Shown: piece after piece, positions 28,445-38,178 of the stretch
Layout: the number at the start of each line of letters is the position of its first letter
Position numbering within the stretch: position 1 is the stretch's first letter
Source of the DNA: Deltaproteobacteria bacterium
Lineage (GTDB): Bacteria > Desulfobacterota > Binatia > UBA9968
Length of the DNA stretch: 64,000 nucleotides
Direction: 5' to 3'
Assembly: GCA_016874755.1 (NCBI GenBank)
Contig: VGTH01000019.1
Location: forward strand, 1-64,000
Notes under the pieces: model-generated
Databases searched by the model: none
Told to the model about the DNA's origin: nothing
The model's input: the letters and a program-made list of their open reading frames with translations, nothing else
Translations under genes and position numbers: made by a program

Positions 28445-29863
28445 TCACTTTCGCACGTTGGTATTACCCCATGAACCACCGCTGCCCCCGCCCTCCTGCG
28501 GCGGCAGTGGCGTGTAAACCGGCCGGCGCCGTTCCGGCACCTGCGGCGGATAGTTATCCGCCGGTGGCGGCGGTGGCGCCGGTCGGGTCACTTGCACGGG
28601 CTGCCTTGGCTGCGGCGGAGCTGGCGGCGTTACCGGCGCTGGCGCGACTTTCTTGACCGGCAGTGCGGCATCCACGGGCGGCTTTGGCAATTCACCGGGC
28701 GGCGGCAATATGATCTTACTCTCCTCAGGCATCGAGAATGTGGCGCTCGGCCCGTCTACGTTCGTGCTCGCGGGAGCGCTCGGAATGGCCACCGCTGGAG
28801 AAGCGTTTTTACGTTCCGCCTTGCTATTGGCCTCGCCGCCACCGCGATTGCCGCGCGCAGCGAATAAGAACGCCACTCCAATCACGACCATCACCGCGGC
28901 CGCCGCGACAATGGGATTATTCTTGACGAAGCCAACGAAACCACTGGGTGCCTTCGCCCCTGTCACTGCCGATTCGAGCGCTGCCCCCCCACCGGTTGAG
29001 TTCGTCCCGGCCGCGGCAACATTCGCCATTTTCGTCTGCGCGCCAAGGGCTTCACCATGAGCGAGACCTTCGAGAGCTTGGGCAAACTCGCCGGCCGACT
29101 GAAACCGTTCGCCTGGCGCCTTCGCCAACGCTTTGTCGAGTAGTTTGCCTAGCGCTGGGGGAACGACCACACCGAAGCTCTCCAGCGGCGGCGGCTGGGC
29201 TTCGACCTGCGACTTGATCAAGTCATAGTCCGTGTCACCGTCGAAGGGCACCCGGCCCGCCAGCAGTTCGTATAGGACAATGGCCAGCGCGTAGAGATCG
29301 GAGCGGGCATCGCCTTCGCCGCCTTTGACCTGTTCCGGCGACATGTATTGCAGCGTGCCGATCAAATGGCCGACGCGGGTTTGCCGCGCCGTGTTGAGAA
29401 TGCGCGCGATGCCGAAGTCCATGAGCTTCAAGACACCGCTCGTTGTCAGGATGATATTCGCCGGCTTGAGATCGCGATGAATCACCTGCATCTGATGCGC
29501 GTGCTCCAGGCCATGCAGCGCTTGGATGATCAGACCCACGGCCTCGGTCCAGGGCAGCGCGCCGCGCCGGCGGATCAACGCATCGAACGTTTCGCCGCGC
29601 ACGAACTCAAGGACCATGTAAAGCCCGCCCGCTTCGCGCAGAAAACTATAGAGGGTGACGATGTTGGGATGATTGAGTTTGGCGAGGGTCACCGCCTCGG
29701 TGCGAAAGCGCTCGACGATATCGCTGTTGCCGGCAAATTCGGTGCGCAGCTGCTTGATGGCAACATCGCGCTCGAGCATCGTGTCGAGGCCGCGATAGAC
29801 CTCGCCCATGCCTCCCTCGCCGATTTTTTCGAGGGCCTTATAGACTCCGATTTGCTCCTGCAT
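28445..29863 (-). CDS. membrane-anchored Ser/Thr protein kinase (Hanks type)
   Basis: The 472-residue protein has a full kinase domain: glycine loop IGEGGMGEVYRG, lysine K37 in VAIKQL, HRDLKPANI and DFGIARI, then GTLQYMSPEQ. A membrane helix (NPIVAAAAVMVVIGVAFLFAA) follows, and the outer part is a long Pro/Ala-rich tail. It probably phosphorylates cytoplasmic targets in response to a signal. ATG 29863 is chosen because the preceding frame overlaps the PP2C gene end. It lies 13 bp after the PP2C phosphatase, its likely antagonist. Confidence 0.92.
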   Translation of the reverse strand: MQEQIGVYKALEKIGEGGMGEVYRGLDTMLERDVAIKQLRTEFAGNSDIVERFRTEAVTLAKLNHPNIVTLYSFLREAGGLYMVLEFVRGETFDALIRRRGALPWTEAVGLIIQALHGLEHAHQMQVIHRDLKPANIILTTSGVLKLMDFGIARILNTARQTRVGHLIGTLQYMSPEQVKGGEGDARSDLYALAIVLYELLAGRVPFDGDTDYDLIKSQVEAQPPPLESFGVVVPPALGKLLDKALAKAPGERFQSAGEFAQALEGLAHGEALGAQTKMANVAAAGTNSTGGGAALESAVTGAKAPSGFVGFVKNNPIVAAAAVMVVIGVAFLFAARGNRGGGEANSKAERKNASPAVAIPSAPASTNVDGPSATFSMPEESKIILPPPGELPKPPVDAALPVKKVAPAPVTPPAPPQPRQPVQVTRPAPPPPPADNYPPQVPERRRPVYTPLPPQEGGGSGGSWGNTNVRK

Positions 29864-29876
29864 TACCAACCGCCTT

Positions 29877-30704
29877 CTAATTCGCCGACCTGGGGAACGA
29901 TCGGGTGTCCGGCACGTTGGCCGCCCCGCTGTTGCCAGGTTCACGCGCCGCCAGCACACATACGGAAATGTTATCATGGCCGGAGCGCTCGCGCGCGAGC
30001 TCAATCAATTGCCGGCACTCCTGATAGGGGTCCTCACCCTTGGCAATCGCCGCTATCTCCTGCGCGTCCACCAAACCGTGCAGCCCATCGGAGCAGAGCA
30101 CGAAGACGTCGCCAACTGCCACCGGCTCAGGCTCTTCGATGAAATCGACTTGCACCTGACTCTTCGTTCCCACGGCGCGGGTAATAAGATTTTTATCCGG
30201 ATGTGACTCGGCTTCCTGCGCCGTTATCATTCCCTGGCGCAGGAGCTCTGCCACCACGGAATGATCATCGCTGATCTGGCGAATCTCACCCGCGCGGACT
30301 CGATAGGCGCGGCTGTCGCCCACATGCGCAACATAGGCGCGATCCGCGCGCAAAAGTAAGCCGGTCACGGTGGTTCCCATGCCGCGCAGCTGCGGCTCGG
30401 CGAGCGCTGCCTCGAACAATACCGCGTTGGCGTGCTCCAAAGCAGCCGCCAGCAGCGCACTTGGGTCGGCGGCGGCATGCTCCCGGTAATAGGAACCGAT
30501 CGTGTCGGTGGCCAGCTGACTCGCTGTCGAACCCGACTGGTGTCCGCCCATGCCGTCAGCCACCACCGCGAGCACGCCCCAATTCTCGTTCACTTGCCCG
30601 CGCGCGGGATTGACGAGCAGCACGCGATCCTGATTCTCCGTGCGCACGCAACCAACGTCGGTCAACGCGCAGGCATCGACGATAAATGAATTGGGCCGCG
30701 CCAT
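29877..30704 (-). CDS. PP2C-family Ser/Thr phosphatase
   Basis: The 275-residue protein shows the PP2C motifs in order: [15 protein letters not shown] with metal-binding aspartate, [26 protein letters not shown] and GHDNISV. No membrane helix or sensor domain is present. It should remove phosphate from proteins labelled by the two flanking kinases. ATG 30704 lies 7 bp past the upstream kinase stop; a longer frame overlaps that gene. Confidence 0.94.
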
Positions 30705-30711
30705 GGGCGGC

Positions 30712-32040
30712 TTATTTTTGGCGTTCTTTAAGAACGGGAGAGTAAACATTATCGGTATCGCGAACCGTGAACTCCAACGGTGTATCGTCATAGCCGGTGG
30801 CGCGCAGCGTCCAATGATAAGACCTACCCACCGGCAACTCCTGTCGAAACGGAGTATGCCCGATCACTTGCCCCGATTCCTGGATTTCGGCTTTTTCGAC
30901 AGCCATCGGTCGTATGCTCACCTGGCGCAGCGGCACCGGCGGCAAAGTTGGCCCGGGCCGGCTATCGGACTGCGGCGCAATCGTTTGCCCCGACGTTTGT
31001 ACCGGCTGTGGCGTCAACGCAACCTGTGGTTGAGTTGCTATCGGCGTTGGGCCAATGCCTGTCGACTCGGCGGGAGGCTTTGAAGGTGAGCTAGAAAAAG
31101 CAAACAGTCCCACAACCAGAGCCAGCGCGGCGACCCCGACCGCGACAATCGGCCCGTAACCGCGCGTCAGCGTCTGGCCGGTGTGCAGCAATCCAGTCCG
31201 AGGAGCTGCCGAGGGCGTCGCCGTAGCACCGAGCCGATCGAGATCTTCCGCGAGCTCGGCCGCGGAAGCGTAACGCTTGCCCGGCTCGGCTTCGAGGCAG
31301 CGGTCGATGATGCGCTCCATTTCCGGCGTGCATGACGCGTTGACCTTGGCCGGGCGATCGTAGGATGGCCGGGCGATGATGCGCAAAAAGCCGGTGACCG
31401 AGTCCGATTCGAAGGGCACCCGTCCGCAGAGCATTTCATAGCAAAGGATCCCCAGCGCCCAGACGTCGGAGCGAAAATCGGCCTTGGCCCCCGAGAGAAT
31501 TTCCGGCGCCGCGTATTGCATGGTGCCGATGTAGGAACCCACCGAAGTGACTTTGCTCGATTTGGGGTCGCGGGCAATGCCAAAGTCAAGCAGCTTGGCG
31601 GCGCCGCTTCTGTCAATCTTAATGTTGTTGGATTTAATGTCGCGGTGGACGATACGGCTCCTGTGCAGGTGCGCCACCGCGTCGACGATCTGCTTGAACA
31701 AACGGAATGCCTCGGCCGCCTGCAGGCCGCGCGCACGCTCGATACGCTGGTCGAGCATCTCACCGTCGACGTACTCCATGATGATGCACGGCCGGCCGTT
31801 GTGCTCGACAAAGTCATAGAGGTTGACGATATGCTTGTGCTGCACGCCCGCTTGAATGCGCGCTTCGTTGAAAAAACGCTCGGTCATGTCCGAGCGGGCG
31901 TCGGCGCGCGAGAGAATCTTGACGGCAACCACGCGGCCGATCTTGCTATGCTCACCCCGGTAAACGTCGCCCATGCCGCCGGCACCGAGAAACTCGACGA
32001 GGCGATACTCGCCGACCATTTGTCCAACCAAGCCAGACAT
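30712..32040 (-). CDS. membrane-anchored Ser/Thr protein kinase with periplasmic PEGA-like domain
   Basis: The 442-residue protein has kinase motifs [14 protein letters not shown]41 in [14 protein letters not shown] (Asp134), DFGIARD and YAAPEIL. A helix ([20 protein letters not shown]) precedes a Pro/Gln-rich spacer and a small C-terminal domain ([19 protein letters not shown] ... [15 protein letters not shown]) that looks like PEGA, a surface-layer-associated fold. It is the second kinase of the cluster and lies 28 bp after the FHA-protease gene. Confidence 0.92.
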
Positions 32041-32068
32041 GGACGTTATCCGCCGCCGCAGAAAAGAG

Positions 32069-33757
32069 CTACTTAATGACCTGTTTAATATCCATCAAAT
32101 CGAGGCCGTACTTGATCGGCACGGCAAACGACAGCGTGTCGTTGCCCGCTGAATAGATGCCGATGACGCGGCCCTTTTCATCGAAGGTCGGACCGCCGCT
32201 GTTGCCCGGCCCAGTCGAGTTAATAGTTAACTGATACATGTCCCTTATTTCGCTGAAGTAGTCGGATTTCGAGCCGCCCGTGGGGGTCTGAGTGCCGCGG
32301 ATCAGCCGGCCAATCGCTCCGACCGAAACTGTATTGTCGGGCACGGACACGACGGTCGCCGTGTTCACGAACGGATCTTGGGATTCGGTGCGGACAAATA
32401 CTTTCGGCGAAACCCCGGGATAGCCGAGCACGATAACCGGCTCGCCTTGCTTCAAGGTGTCGTAGGTATCGGCAGGCGCGAGCTGTACCGGCTTCAACGC
32501 TTTAGGCGTGTCGATCTTGATCAAAGCGACGTCCGCCTCGTCAGACACCTTAACGATCCGCGCCGGGATGCGGGTTTTCGATTTGGCAAAGGTCACGTCG
32601 AAATATTGATTCTCACCGATCAAGTTTTTCGGATCCCAGGCGCGACCGGTCTGCTTGCTGCGCGCCGGCACCCAGCGCCCTAGGGCAGCGCGATTTTGCG
32701 CGTTGTTTTCAAAAGTGACCGGCCGTTCCGGATCGTTCACTCTCACCAAAATGCCCGGCAGCGGCAACTGCGAGGCCGGACCGACACTGCTCCAGGCTTC
32801 GGCGACATGACGGTTGGTCAAGATAAAACCGTTATCGGTCACCACATAGCCGCTGCCGCTGTGAAAGCCGCCGACGATCAGGCTGTTGTTTTCCTCGGAG
32901 GTCAGCCAAGGCTCGATGGTCCCGTCGGCCAGTTGAACATAGAGCGGCACGAAGCGCCGCTCGGTTTTGCCTGCGCCGACGTCGGTTTTCACCGGCTGGT
33001 ATTTGTGATGCACCGCCTTCTTTGAACGGGTGTCGATCAGCTTCCAACTGGCTTCAATATAGACCGTCGAGCCACCGTATTCGGCGGCCACCCGAGCGGC
33101 GTCGTATTTTTCACCGCGCTGCTTCTTGTCGTCCGCGAACGTCTTAGCGACCTGCTCAGTCTCTTGTTTACTTTCAGCGGCTTGCTTTTTTTGGTACCAA
33201 AACAGCGCGCCGCTCGCTAAAACCACCACACCCACCAAGCCCGCTACCCAGTTGACCATCTGCTTCTTCGAACTCGACTCCGCCGCGCTCACCATGCGCT
33301 CGACGGTTTCGCGCCCGACGCCTGGCCGAACTGGCGGCGGTTCCACCGAGGTTACTGTCGCCTCGCGAGCGGTTTTCATCGCCGCGGAAGTCTCGACAAC
33401 CCGTGTGGCCTTCAGCGCCGCCGGCGGCGGCGGATCGAGATTAAACAGAAACTCCGGCCCGCCGGGGCCGAGCCGAACCACGTCACCGTGATGCAAATCT
33501 GAATTGCTGGTAATCTTAGCGCCATTGATGAACACGCCGTTGCGGCTGCCGGTATCGACCAAACGAAACTTGTTGCCATCGGCGCCGTCGCGCTCGATCT
33601 TGGCATGATTGCGGCTGACCAAATCATCGTTGGGATCGAACTTGACATCGAGTGACGGATCACGGCCAATCGTCAACGCGATGAATTTGTCGAGCGAAAA
33701 GCTCTCCTCCTGATTGGCGCGCGCGCCGTTGAGGTGTTTGATGACAATGCGATCCAT
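32069..33757 (-). CDS. FHA-transmembrane-trypsin-like protease fusion
   Basis: The N-terminal FHA domain (about 1-108) has GRDPS (31-35), SRNHA (48-52) and SRNGVFING (71-79), the residues that bind phosphothreonine. A linker and one membrane helix (about 169-188) lead to an HtrA-like serine protease with His317 in LTNRHVAE, Asp409 in EADVALIKI and Ser520 in GPGNSGGP. No PDZ domain is visible. The FHA side is cytoplasmic and the protease periplasmic, so a kinase signal could set protease activity across the membrane. GGAGGAAG precedes ATG 33757. It leads the kinase/phosphatase cluster. Confidence 0.92.
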   Translation of the reverse strand: MDRIVIKHLNGARANQEESFSLDKFIALTIGRDPSLDVKFDPNDDLVSRNHAKIERDGADGNKFRLVDTGSRNGVFINGAKITSNSDLHHGDVVRLGPGGPEFLFNLDPPPPAALKATRVVETSAAMKTAREATVTSVEPPPVRPGVGRETVERMVSAAESSSKKQMVNWVAGLVGVVVLASGALFWYQKKQAAESKQETEQVAKTFADDKKQRGEKYDAARVAAEYGGSTVYIEASWKLIDTRSKKAVHHKYQPVKTDVGAGKTERRFVPLYVQLADGTIEPWLTSEENNSLIVGGFHSGSGYVVTDNGFILTNRHVAEAWSSVGPASQLPLPGILVRVNDPERPVTFENNAQNRAALGRWVPARSKQTGRAWDPKNLIGENQYFDVTFAKSKTRIPARIVKVSDEADVALIKIDTPKALKPVQLAPADTYDTLKQGEPVIVLGYPGVSPKVFVRTESQDPFVNTATVVSVPDNTVSVGAIGRLIRGTQTPTGGSKSDYFSEIRDMYQLTINSTGPGNSGGPTFDEKGRVIGIYSAGNDTLSFAVPIKYGLDLMDIKQVIK

Positions 33758-33826
33758 GGACTTCCTCCGGTTAGGTTCCGCCACAGCGTTGCTGTAGCTC
33801 GCTATACCGCCACTGTCGAGTTGATG

Positions 33827-34501
33827 TCAATCGCCCACTGGCAAGGTGCACTCCACCCGATCGTTCACTGGAGTATTCACCAGCGGTGAAACCGGGTGAA
33901 AGGCCATCAACTCAGCGAGATAGGCCTTCAAGAGAGAGCGGACGGTTGCGAAGCCGGCGGCTCCGGTTTCCAGCCAGTGCTGCTCATGTTCTCTTTGCAG
34001 AATCACCGGCATGCGCGGATGGAGCGGCTGCATCATTGGATTGGCCGCAGTGGTGACGATCGTGCACGTCGCCAATTTGCTGCCGTCGCGTTTGCGCCAC
34101 AGGTCCCAGAGCCCGGCAAACGCGAACGGCTCTTGGTTTTTCAAATAAATAAAGTAAGGCACCTTGCCGGCTTCGCCCTGGCGCCACTCGTAGAAACCCG
34201 TGCTCGGGATCAAACAGCGCCGCCGCTCCAACAATTCTTTGAACGCCGGCCGCTCCGCCAAACTTTCCGAGCGCGCGTTGATCATCTTGTAGCCGATCTT
34301 TTCATCCTGGGCCCACGACGGCACCAGCCCCCAGCGCATCGGCCCGATGCGATTGCTGCCATGGGAGTTGATAATCACCGGCACGTCCTGACCGGGACAG
34401 ATATTGTAGCGCGCCGCAAACAAGGAAGGATCGTTGTCGAGATTCCAGCGCACCCGCAGGTCGGCAAAGTTACTCGGGAAATAGCCGTAGCGTCCACACA
34501 T
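33827..34501 (-). CDS. SOS response-associated peptidase (SRAP; YedK/HMCES type)
   Basis: The 224-residue protein starts MCGRYGYF, leaving Cys2 as N-terminus after Met removal; this cysteine forms the covalent link with abasic sites in single-stranded DNA. Other family residues are visible: INARSES (Asn), GFYEWR (Glu) and PLHPRMPVIL (His). It shields abasic sites during replication. It lies between the FHA-protease and an unrelated small gene and has no visible LexA box. Confidence 0.94.
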   Translation of the reverse strand: MCGRYGYFPSNFADLRVRWNLDNDPSLFAARYNICPGQDVPVIINSHGSNRIGPMRWGLVPSWAQDEKIGYKMINARSESLAERPAFKELLERRRCLIPSTGFYEWRQGEAGKVPYFIYLKNQEPFAFAGLWDLWRKRDGSKLATCTIVTTAANPMMQPLHPRMPVILQREHEQHWLETGAAGFATVRSLLKAYLAELMAFHPVSPLVNTPVNDRVECTLPVGD

Positions 34502-34683
34502 ATTCGCTTAAGATGTAGCGTCACCACCGCACAAGTGCAACGATTGGCGAGGCTTACCACGGAGAAAACAGGAGGGCTCGGCGCGCCCCTTGCGGCATTC
34601 CAATCGCCGCTCGCGGCAACGATTGTTTCATCAGGGTGGTCGCTGGGCACGATGCGTTTGTCCCAGCGCCGCAATGTCATCCG
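34502..34683. other. intergenic, no feature seen
   Basis: The 182 bp upstream of the SRAP gene contain no convincing coding frame, hairpin or operator. Open frames crossing it on both strands have unusual residue content and no ribosome site. Confidence 0.4.
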
Positions 34684-35052
34684 TTACGCCGCGCGCCGAC
34701 GCAAACCGCCCCCTTTGGTGGTCTTTCTACGAAGCGTTTGACGGGCTTGCCACGCCAACAGGCCGCGGCGCACGTACTGGGCGTCGAGTCCGAGCGTGTC
34801 GCAGATACTGGCAAAACTGAATACCCATTCATCGCCCGGTGCCATGATCCAATTGCGCGCTTCATGAAATTTTTTCAGCCCGGCGCGATCCCGCGCCGCG
34901 CTAAAGCGACGAAAGCAGTGTAGCGCGTCCTGCAGTACCGCCAGCAAGAGCATCTTTTCGGGCTCAAAATAATAACTGCGCTTAGCTGTGTCGCGGTATA
35001 GATCCGATGCCAGTGCGTCACGCTCCAACAGCGCTGCGAAATCTTGACTCAT
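34684..35052 (-). CDS. unrecognised small protein, paralogue of the gene at the window end
   Basis: The 122-residue cytoplasmic protein starts MSQDFAALLERDALASDLYR and carries EPEKMLLLAVLQDALHCFRR then WVFSFASICDTLGLDAQYVR and a Lys/Arg-rich end. The same pattern, (D/E)PE(K/R)-x(2,3)-(L/I)AVL-(Q/E)-D with W-(V/I)-FSF-x2-IC-(D/E)-TLG-(L/F)-D-x-(Q/E)-Y-(V/L)-RRGL-x2-W, occurs in the partial gene at 63660. The second half looks like a DNA-binding helix-turn-helix. A strong GGAGGAGG-like site precedes ATG 35052; the longer frame upstream is not needed. No function is assigned. Confidence 0.75.
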   Translation of the reverse strand: MSQDFAALLERDALASDLYRDTAKRSYYFEPEKMLLLAVLQDALHCFRRFSAARDRAGLKKFHEARNWIMAPGDEWVFSFASICDTLGLDAQYVRRGLLAWQARQTLRRKTTKGGGLRRRAA

Positions 35053-35345
35053 GCGATTTCCTCCTCCCCTACTCAGCTCCACGCAACGCATGTGCCACGG
35101 AAAAGCGCCCTTGGCGGGCATACTTTTTTTGCAAGCCTGCGGAATCTCGATGGAGGCTTTCTCAAATGCAGGAAAAAGCGCCGCGCTTTTCCTGGAGAGA
35201 AAGTAGAAAACAATCGGCGGGCGCTGAATCGTTCAAACGGTACTTTGGCGAGCCAAGCTTCTTGGGCTATGTATGACGAAAGCCAGCGACGGACGGATCA
35301 ACCTGATGTCGCGATCTTATCCGATTCGGTTACGGTTTGCCTCTC
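35053..35345. other. intergenic region with one hairpin
   Basis: This 293-bp gap between ubiD (ends 35346) and the small gene has no good coding frame. The only structure seen is a stem of 10 bp (35170-35180 with 35184-35193, one bulged A, 3-base loop) that could end ubiD transcription, though no strong T-run follows. Confidence 0.4.
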
Positions 35346-36800
35346 TCACCTTCTCGCGAACAAGTGCCCCCACTGCCGCAACACTTTCTCGCGATACTCC
35401 TTACTCATGCCGCTCACTTCCGGGAATTCATCTCGGCTGGCAAACGGCCGGCAGGCATCGATGATTTGGCAGGAGCTCACCATGTCGCCTCTGCGCCGCT
35501 CGTCCTCCGTCACCGTTGGATTTAAGTCGCTCGCCGGCACCGCGACGATTTCCGATTGCCGCTTGGGGTCCCAACGGGTCGCCACCGCCCACATCACTTC
35601 GTTGAAATTGGTAATATCGATATCGTCGTCGACGACGATGATCATGCGCGTGTCGCGGCCGCCGTCGCGGGTCGCCAGCACGCCGTGGCCAACCTGGCGC
35701 GCGTGGCCCGGGTAGCGCTGGCGAATGGCGACAATCACCACGAAGCGCCCCTGGCGCGGAAACCAGACGCCGCGCACCTCGGGAATGCCGGCGCGCTCCA
35801 TCGACGACCAGATGTTGGCCGAGCGCACGTACTTGTACATGTCGGTGTTGAGATAAGTCTTAAGCGGCGGATCGCCGGTGATGATCGGATCGTCACGGTG
35901 ATAAATCGCGGAAATCTTTACCACTGGCCGATCGATGGTGCCGGAAGCATAATAGCCGGGCCACTCGCCAAACGGCCCTTCGGGGTGCGATTCTTTTTCC
36001 GGCGGCGGCGCGAAACCTTCCAAGACAATTTCAGCGTTGGCCGGCATCGGCAGGCCGGTGACTTCCGAGTTCACCACCGGCATGGGTTCGCCAAGCAAGC
36101 CGCCGAGAAAATCATATTCACCGACACCCCAGGGAATGCCGAGCGAGCTGGCAAGCAGCAGCGACGGCGGCACGCCGCAGGCGATCAGAAACGGACAGTC
36201 CTGGCCCTTGCTCCAATATTTTTGCGCGATCAGGTTGCCGTGTTTGCCGGGAATCATCCACAAACCAACAGTATTTCGATCGTGCACCTGCACCCGATAG
36301 GTGCCGACGTTGACATAGCCGCTGTCGGGGTCGCGCGCGATCACCGCGTCGAACGTGCCGATATAGCGTCCGCCGTCTTTCTCGTGCCACTGCGGCGCGG
36401 GAAATTTGCCCACGTCGACGGCACTGCCAGTGACGATGTTCTGCAGCACCGGCGCGTTCTTGACCACCGTCGGTGGCAGCGGCTTCATCTCCGCCAGACG
36501 CCGCTTGATCTCAAACACGAGCGGAATGCCGCGCAGCTCCGGCGCCACTCCCAAGGCCACCGCTTGGCGCCGCGGCGAATACAACACGTTGCTCAGCACG
36601 CGCCGCCCTCTGGGATAATCGGGAATCTCGTCGAAGAGCAGCGCCGGCGGCACCGCCTGCTCGGCAAACAGCTCGGTCAGCGCGCCGATTTCCAGATTCC
36701 AATGCGCGCGCAAAATTTCTTGCAGCTCGCCCAACGCGCGCACTTCGTCGAGAAAGACGCGCAAATCATACGCCGCTTGAATGTTCGATGGTTCACTCAT
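35346..36800 (-). CDS. UbiD family (de)carboxylase
   Basis: The 484-residue protein belongs to the UbiD family, which uses prenylated FMN to decarboxylate aromatic or unsaturated acids. Family landmarks are the N-terminal DLRVFLDEVRALGELQEI, PHGPFGEWPGYYA-like stretch (here HPEGPFGEWPGYYA) containing a catalytic glutamate, and the C-terminal DVVDDIDITNFNEVMWAVATR-type motif (here VDDDIDITNFNEVMWAVATR). No UbiX is visible in the window. The substrate is unknown; the nearby molybdenum hydroxylase and amidohydrolase genes make an aromatic acid plausible. Confidence 0.92.
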   Translation of the reverse strand: MSEPSNIQAAYDLRVFLDEVRALGELQEILRAHWNLEIGALTELFAEQAVPPALLFDEIPDYPRGRRVLSNVLYSPRRQAVALGVAPELRGIPLVFEIKRRLAEMKPLPPTVVKNAPVLQNIVTGSAVDVGKFPAPQWHEKDGGRYIGTFDAVIARDPDSGYVNVGTYRVQVHDRNTVGLWMIPGKHGNLIAQKYWSKGQDCPFLIACGVPPSLLLASSLGIPWGVGEYDFLGGLLGEPMPVVNSEVTGLPMPANAEIVLEGFAPPPEKESHPEGPFGEWPGYYASGTIDRPVVKISAIYHRDDPIITGDPPLKTYLNTDMYKYVRSANIWSSMERAGIPEVRGVWFPRQGRFVVIVAIRQRYPGHARQVGHGVLATRDGGRDTRMIIVVDDDIDITNFNEVMWAVATRWDPKRQSEIVAVPASDLNPTVTEDERRRGDMVSSCQIIDACRPFASRDEFPEVSGMSKEYREKVLRQWGHLFARR

Positions 36801-36828
36801 CGTCTTCCTACTAGGCGTTTTGATTCTC

Positions 36829-37098
36829 TCATAACCTTTGCGCCCTTTGCGCCTTTGCGCGCGGCAATCTGAAAAACCCCTGCTCGCCTATGTGTATTCC
36901 TGCCCGGCCCGTTTGACAACCGCGCTCTAAGCTCGCTAATGTTTCAACCGTTCTTAGAAGCGCTCCTATGGCGACGAATATTCCTCTGAGCTTTCTGCTC
37001 GCCGACCGGCGCGGAATAGCCTTAAAGTCGACGGCGAGAATATTGCCCGCAATCTGACTGACCAACGATTGCTTCGCGGTATCGACCGAATCACTCAT
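36829..37098 (-). pseudogene. possible frameshifted N-terminal remnant of an MmgE/PrpD gene
   Basis: The frame opening at ATG 37096-37098 overlaps the stop of the MFS gene (ATGA). It reads MSDSVDTAKQSLVSQIAGNI then LAVDFKAIP, like the start of MmgE/PrpD proteins. After IP the reading changes: one frame over, the DNA encodes APVGEQKAQRNI, matching the expected helix, and then stops. It then meets a period-9 repeat (36835). A broken second MmgE/PrpD gene coupled to the MFS gene is the simplest reading. A short unrelated ORF is possible. Confidence 0.35.
36835..36864. repeat. period-9 micro-repeat (CTTTGCG units)
   Basis: Units CCTTTGCGC, CCTTTGCGC, CTTTGCGCG occur in tandem, a single-arm member of the CGCAAAG family read in the opposite sense. 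It lies 34 bp upstream of the ubiD start codon. Confidence 0.65.
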
Positions 37099-38178
37099 CG
37101 CCATCGCCCTCGTAGAAAGATTGGCGCTACTTTTTTCGTCGGCGGCCGGAGAAACAGGCTCAGCACCGACGAGAACAGTAGTAGCCCGATAAAAATCGTA
37201 AACGATAGTCGGTAGCTTCTGGTCGCGTCGAAGAGAAAACCGGAAAACGGCGGCCCGCCGGCGCTGAATATATAAGTTAGTAAAGAGCCCAGGCCGCGGA
37301 TGGTGCCGAGCGACACCCGGCCGAAATAGTTGGCCCAGATCACCTCCGCCAACACTTGCGTGCCGCCCATGCCGATGCCGTAGAGAAAAAAACCACAGTA
37401 AAGCGCAGCCAAGCCGGGACCGAACAACGCCAACGAGATTCCCACCGCTTGAAACAAGAATTTTACCATCATCAGGCGGGCGATATTCAGGCGCTCGGCG
37501 CCGAGGCCCCAAACCAGTGGCGTGCTGAACTGCATCAGCGCGATGGTGCTCATGACCAAAGCCGCAACCGTCAACGGGTGGACCTGATCGCTAACGAAGG
37601 AAAACACGTGCAAGTTAAGCCCGCTGACGCCCACATGGGCAACGCCAAAGGTGACGACGATCAGCCAAAAAGCCGGCGTGCCCAGCGCCTCGCGCCGCGT
37701 CCATGCAACGTCGTCAGCCGGCGGGCGATGAGGCGATTTCCCGGGGCGCGGCGCAGCGCCAATCTTTTCATCGTCCGCACTCGATCGGCCGTCGGGCTGC
37801 AAACCCATGTCTTCCGGCCGCCGGCGCATGAAAGAGTACGCCGGACCGACAACCATCAAAAGCGTCAACACGCCGAACACCACCCAGGTGCCGCGCCAAC
37901 CGGTGTATGCAATTAGCGATGCAGCGAACAGCGGCATGCATACTTTGGCAAAGCCATGGCCCATGCCCGCCCGCGCCAGCGCGCGCCCGCGCATGCGCAC
38001 GAACCAGCGCGAGATCGTCACGTTGACCACCATGTTGCCCATCAGCGCGTCACCGGGACTGACGAGCAGCCAGCGAATGATCAGAAACTGCCAGAAGTCG
38101 CGCGCCTGGCCGAGCAGCATCAAACCCGAGCCGAGGACAACGCCGCCGGCCGTCATCAGCCACTTGCAGCCGACCACA
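37095..38178 (-). pseudogene. MFS transporter lacking its N-terminus
   Basis: From about WLMTAGGVVLGSGLMLLGQ on, this is a normal major facilitator with the loop motif SRWFVRMRGRALA, a central loop rich in Pro/Arg, and helices to residue 388. But the first helix and the loop that should precede it are missing: the first 27 codons of the open frame are the antisense of an IorA C-terminus (see 38179). The junction lies near 38178. No start codon, ribosome site or signal belongs to the transporter here, so it is probably non-functional unless an internal ATG is used. Confidence 0.7.

Noticed and set aside
35170-35193. rho-independent terminator after ubiD
   Set aside because: The stem is good but no T-run follows on the minus strand, and it is 150 bp from the stop; kept only as a hairpin note.
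35556-36872. 438-residue open frame on the plus strand
   Set aside because: Antisense shadow of ubiD with His/Arg-rich, motif-free translation.
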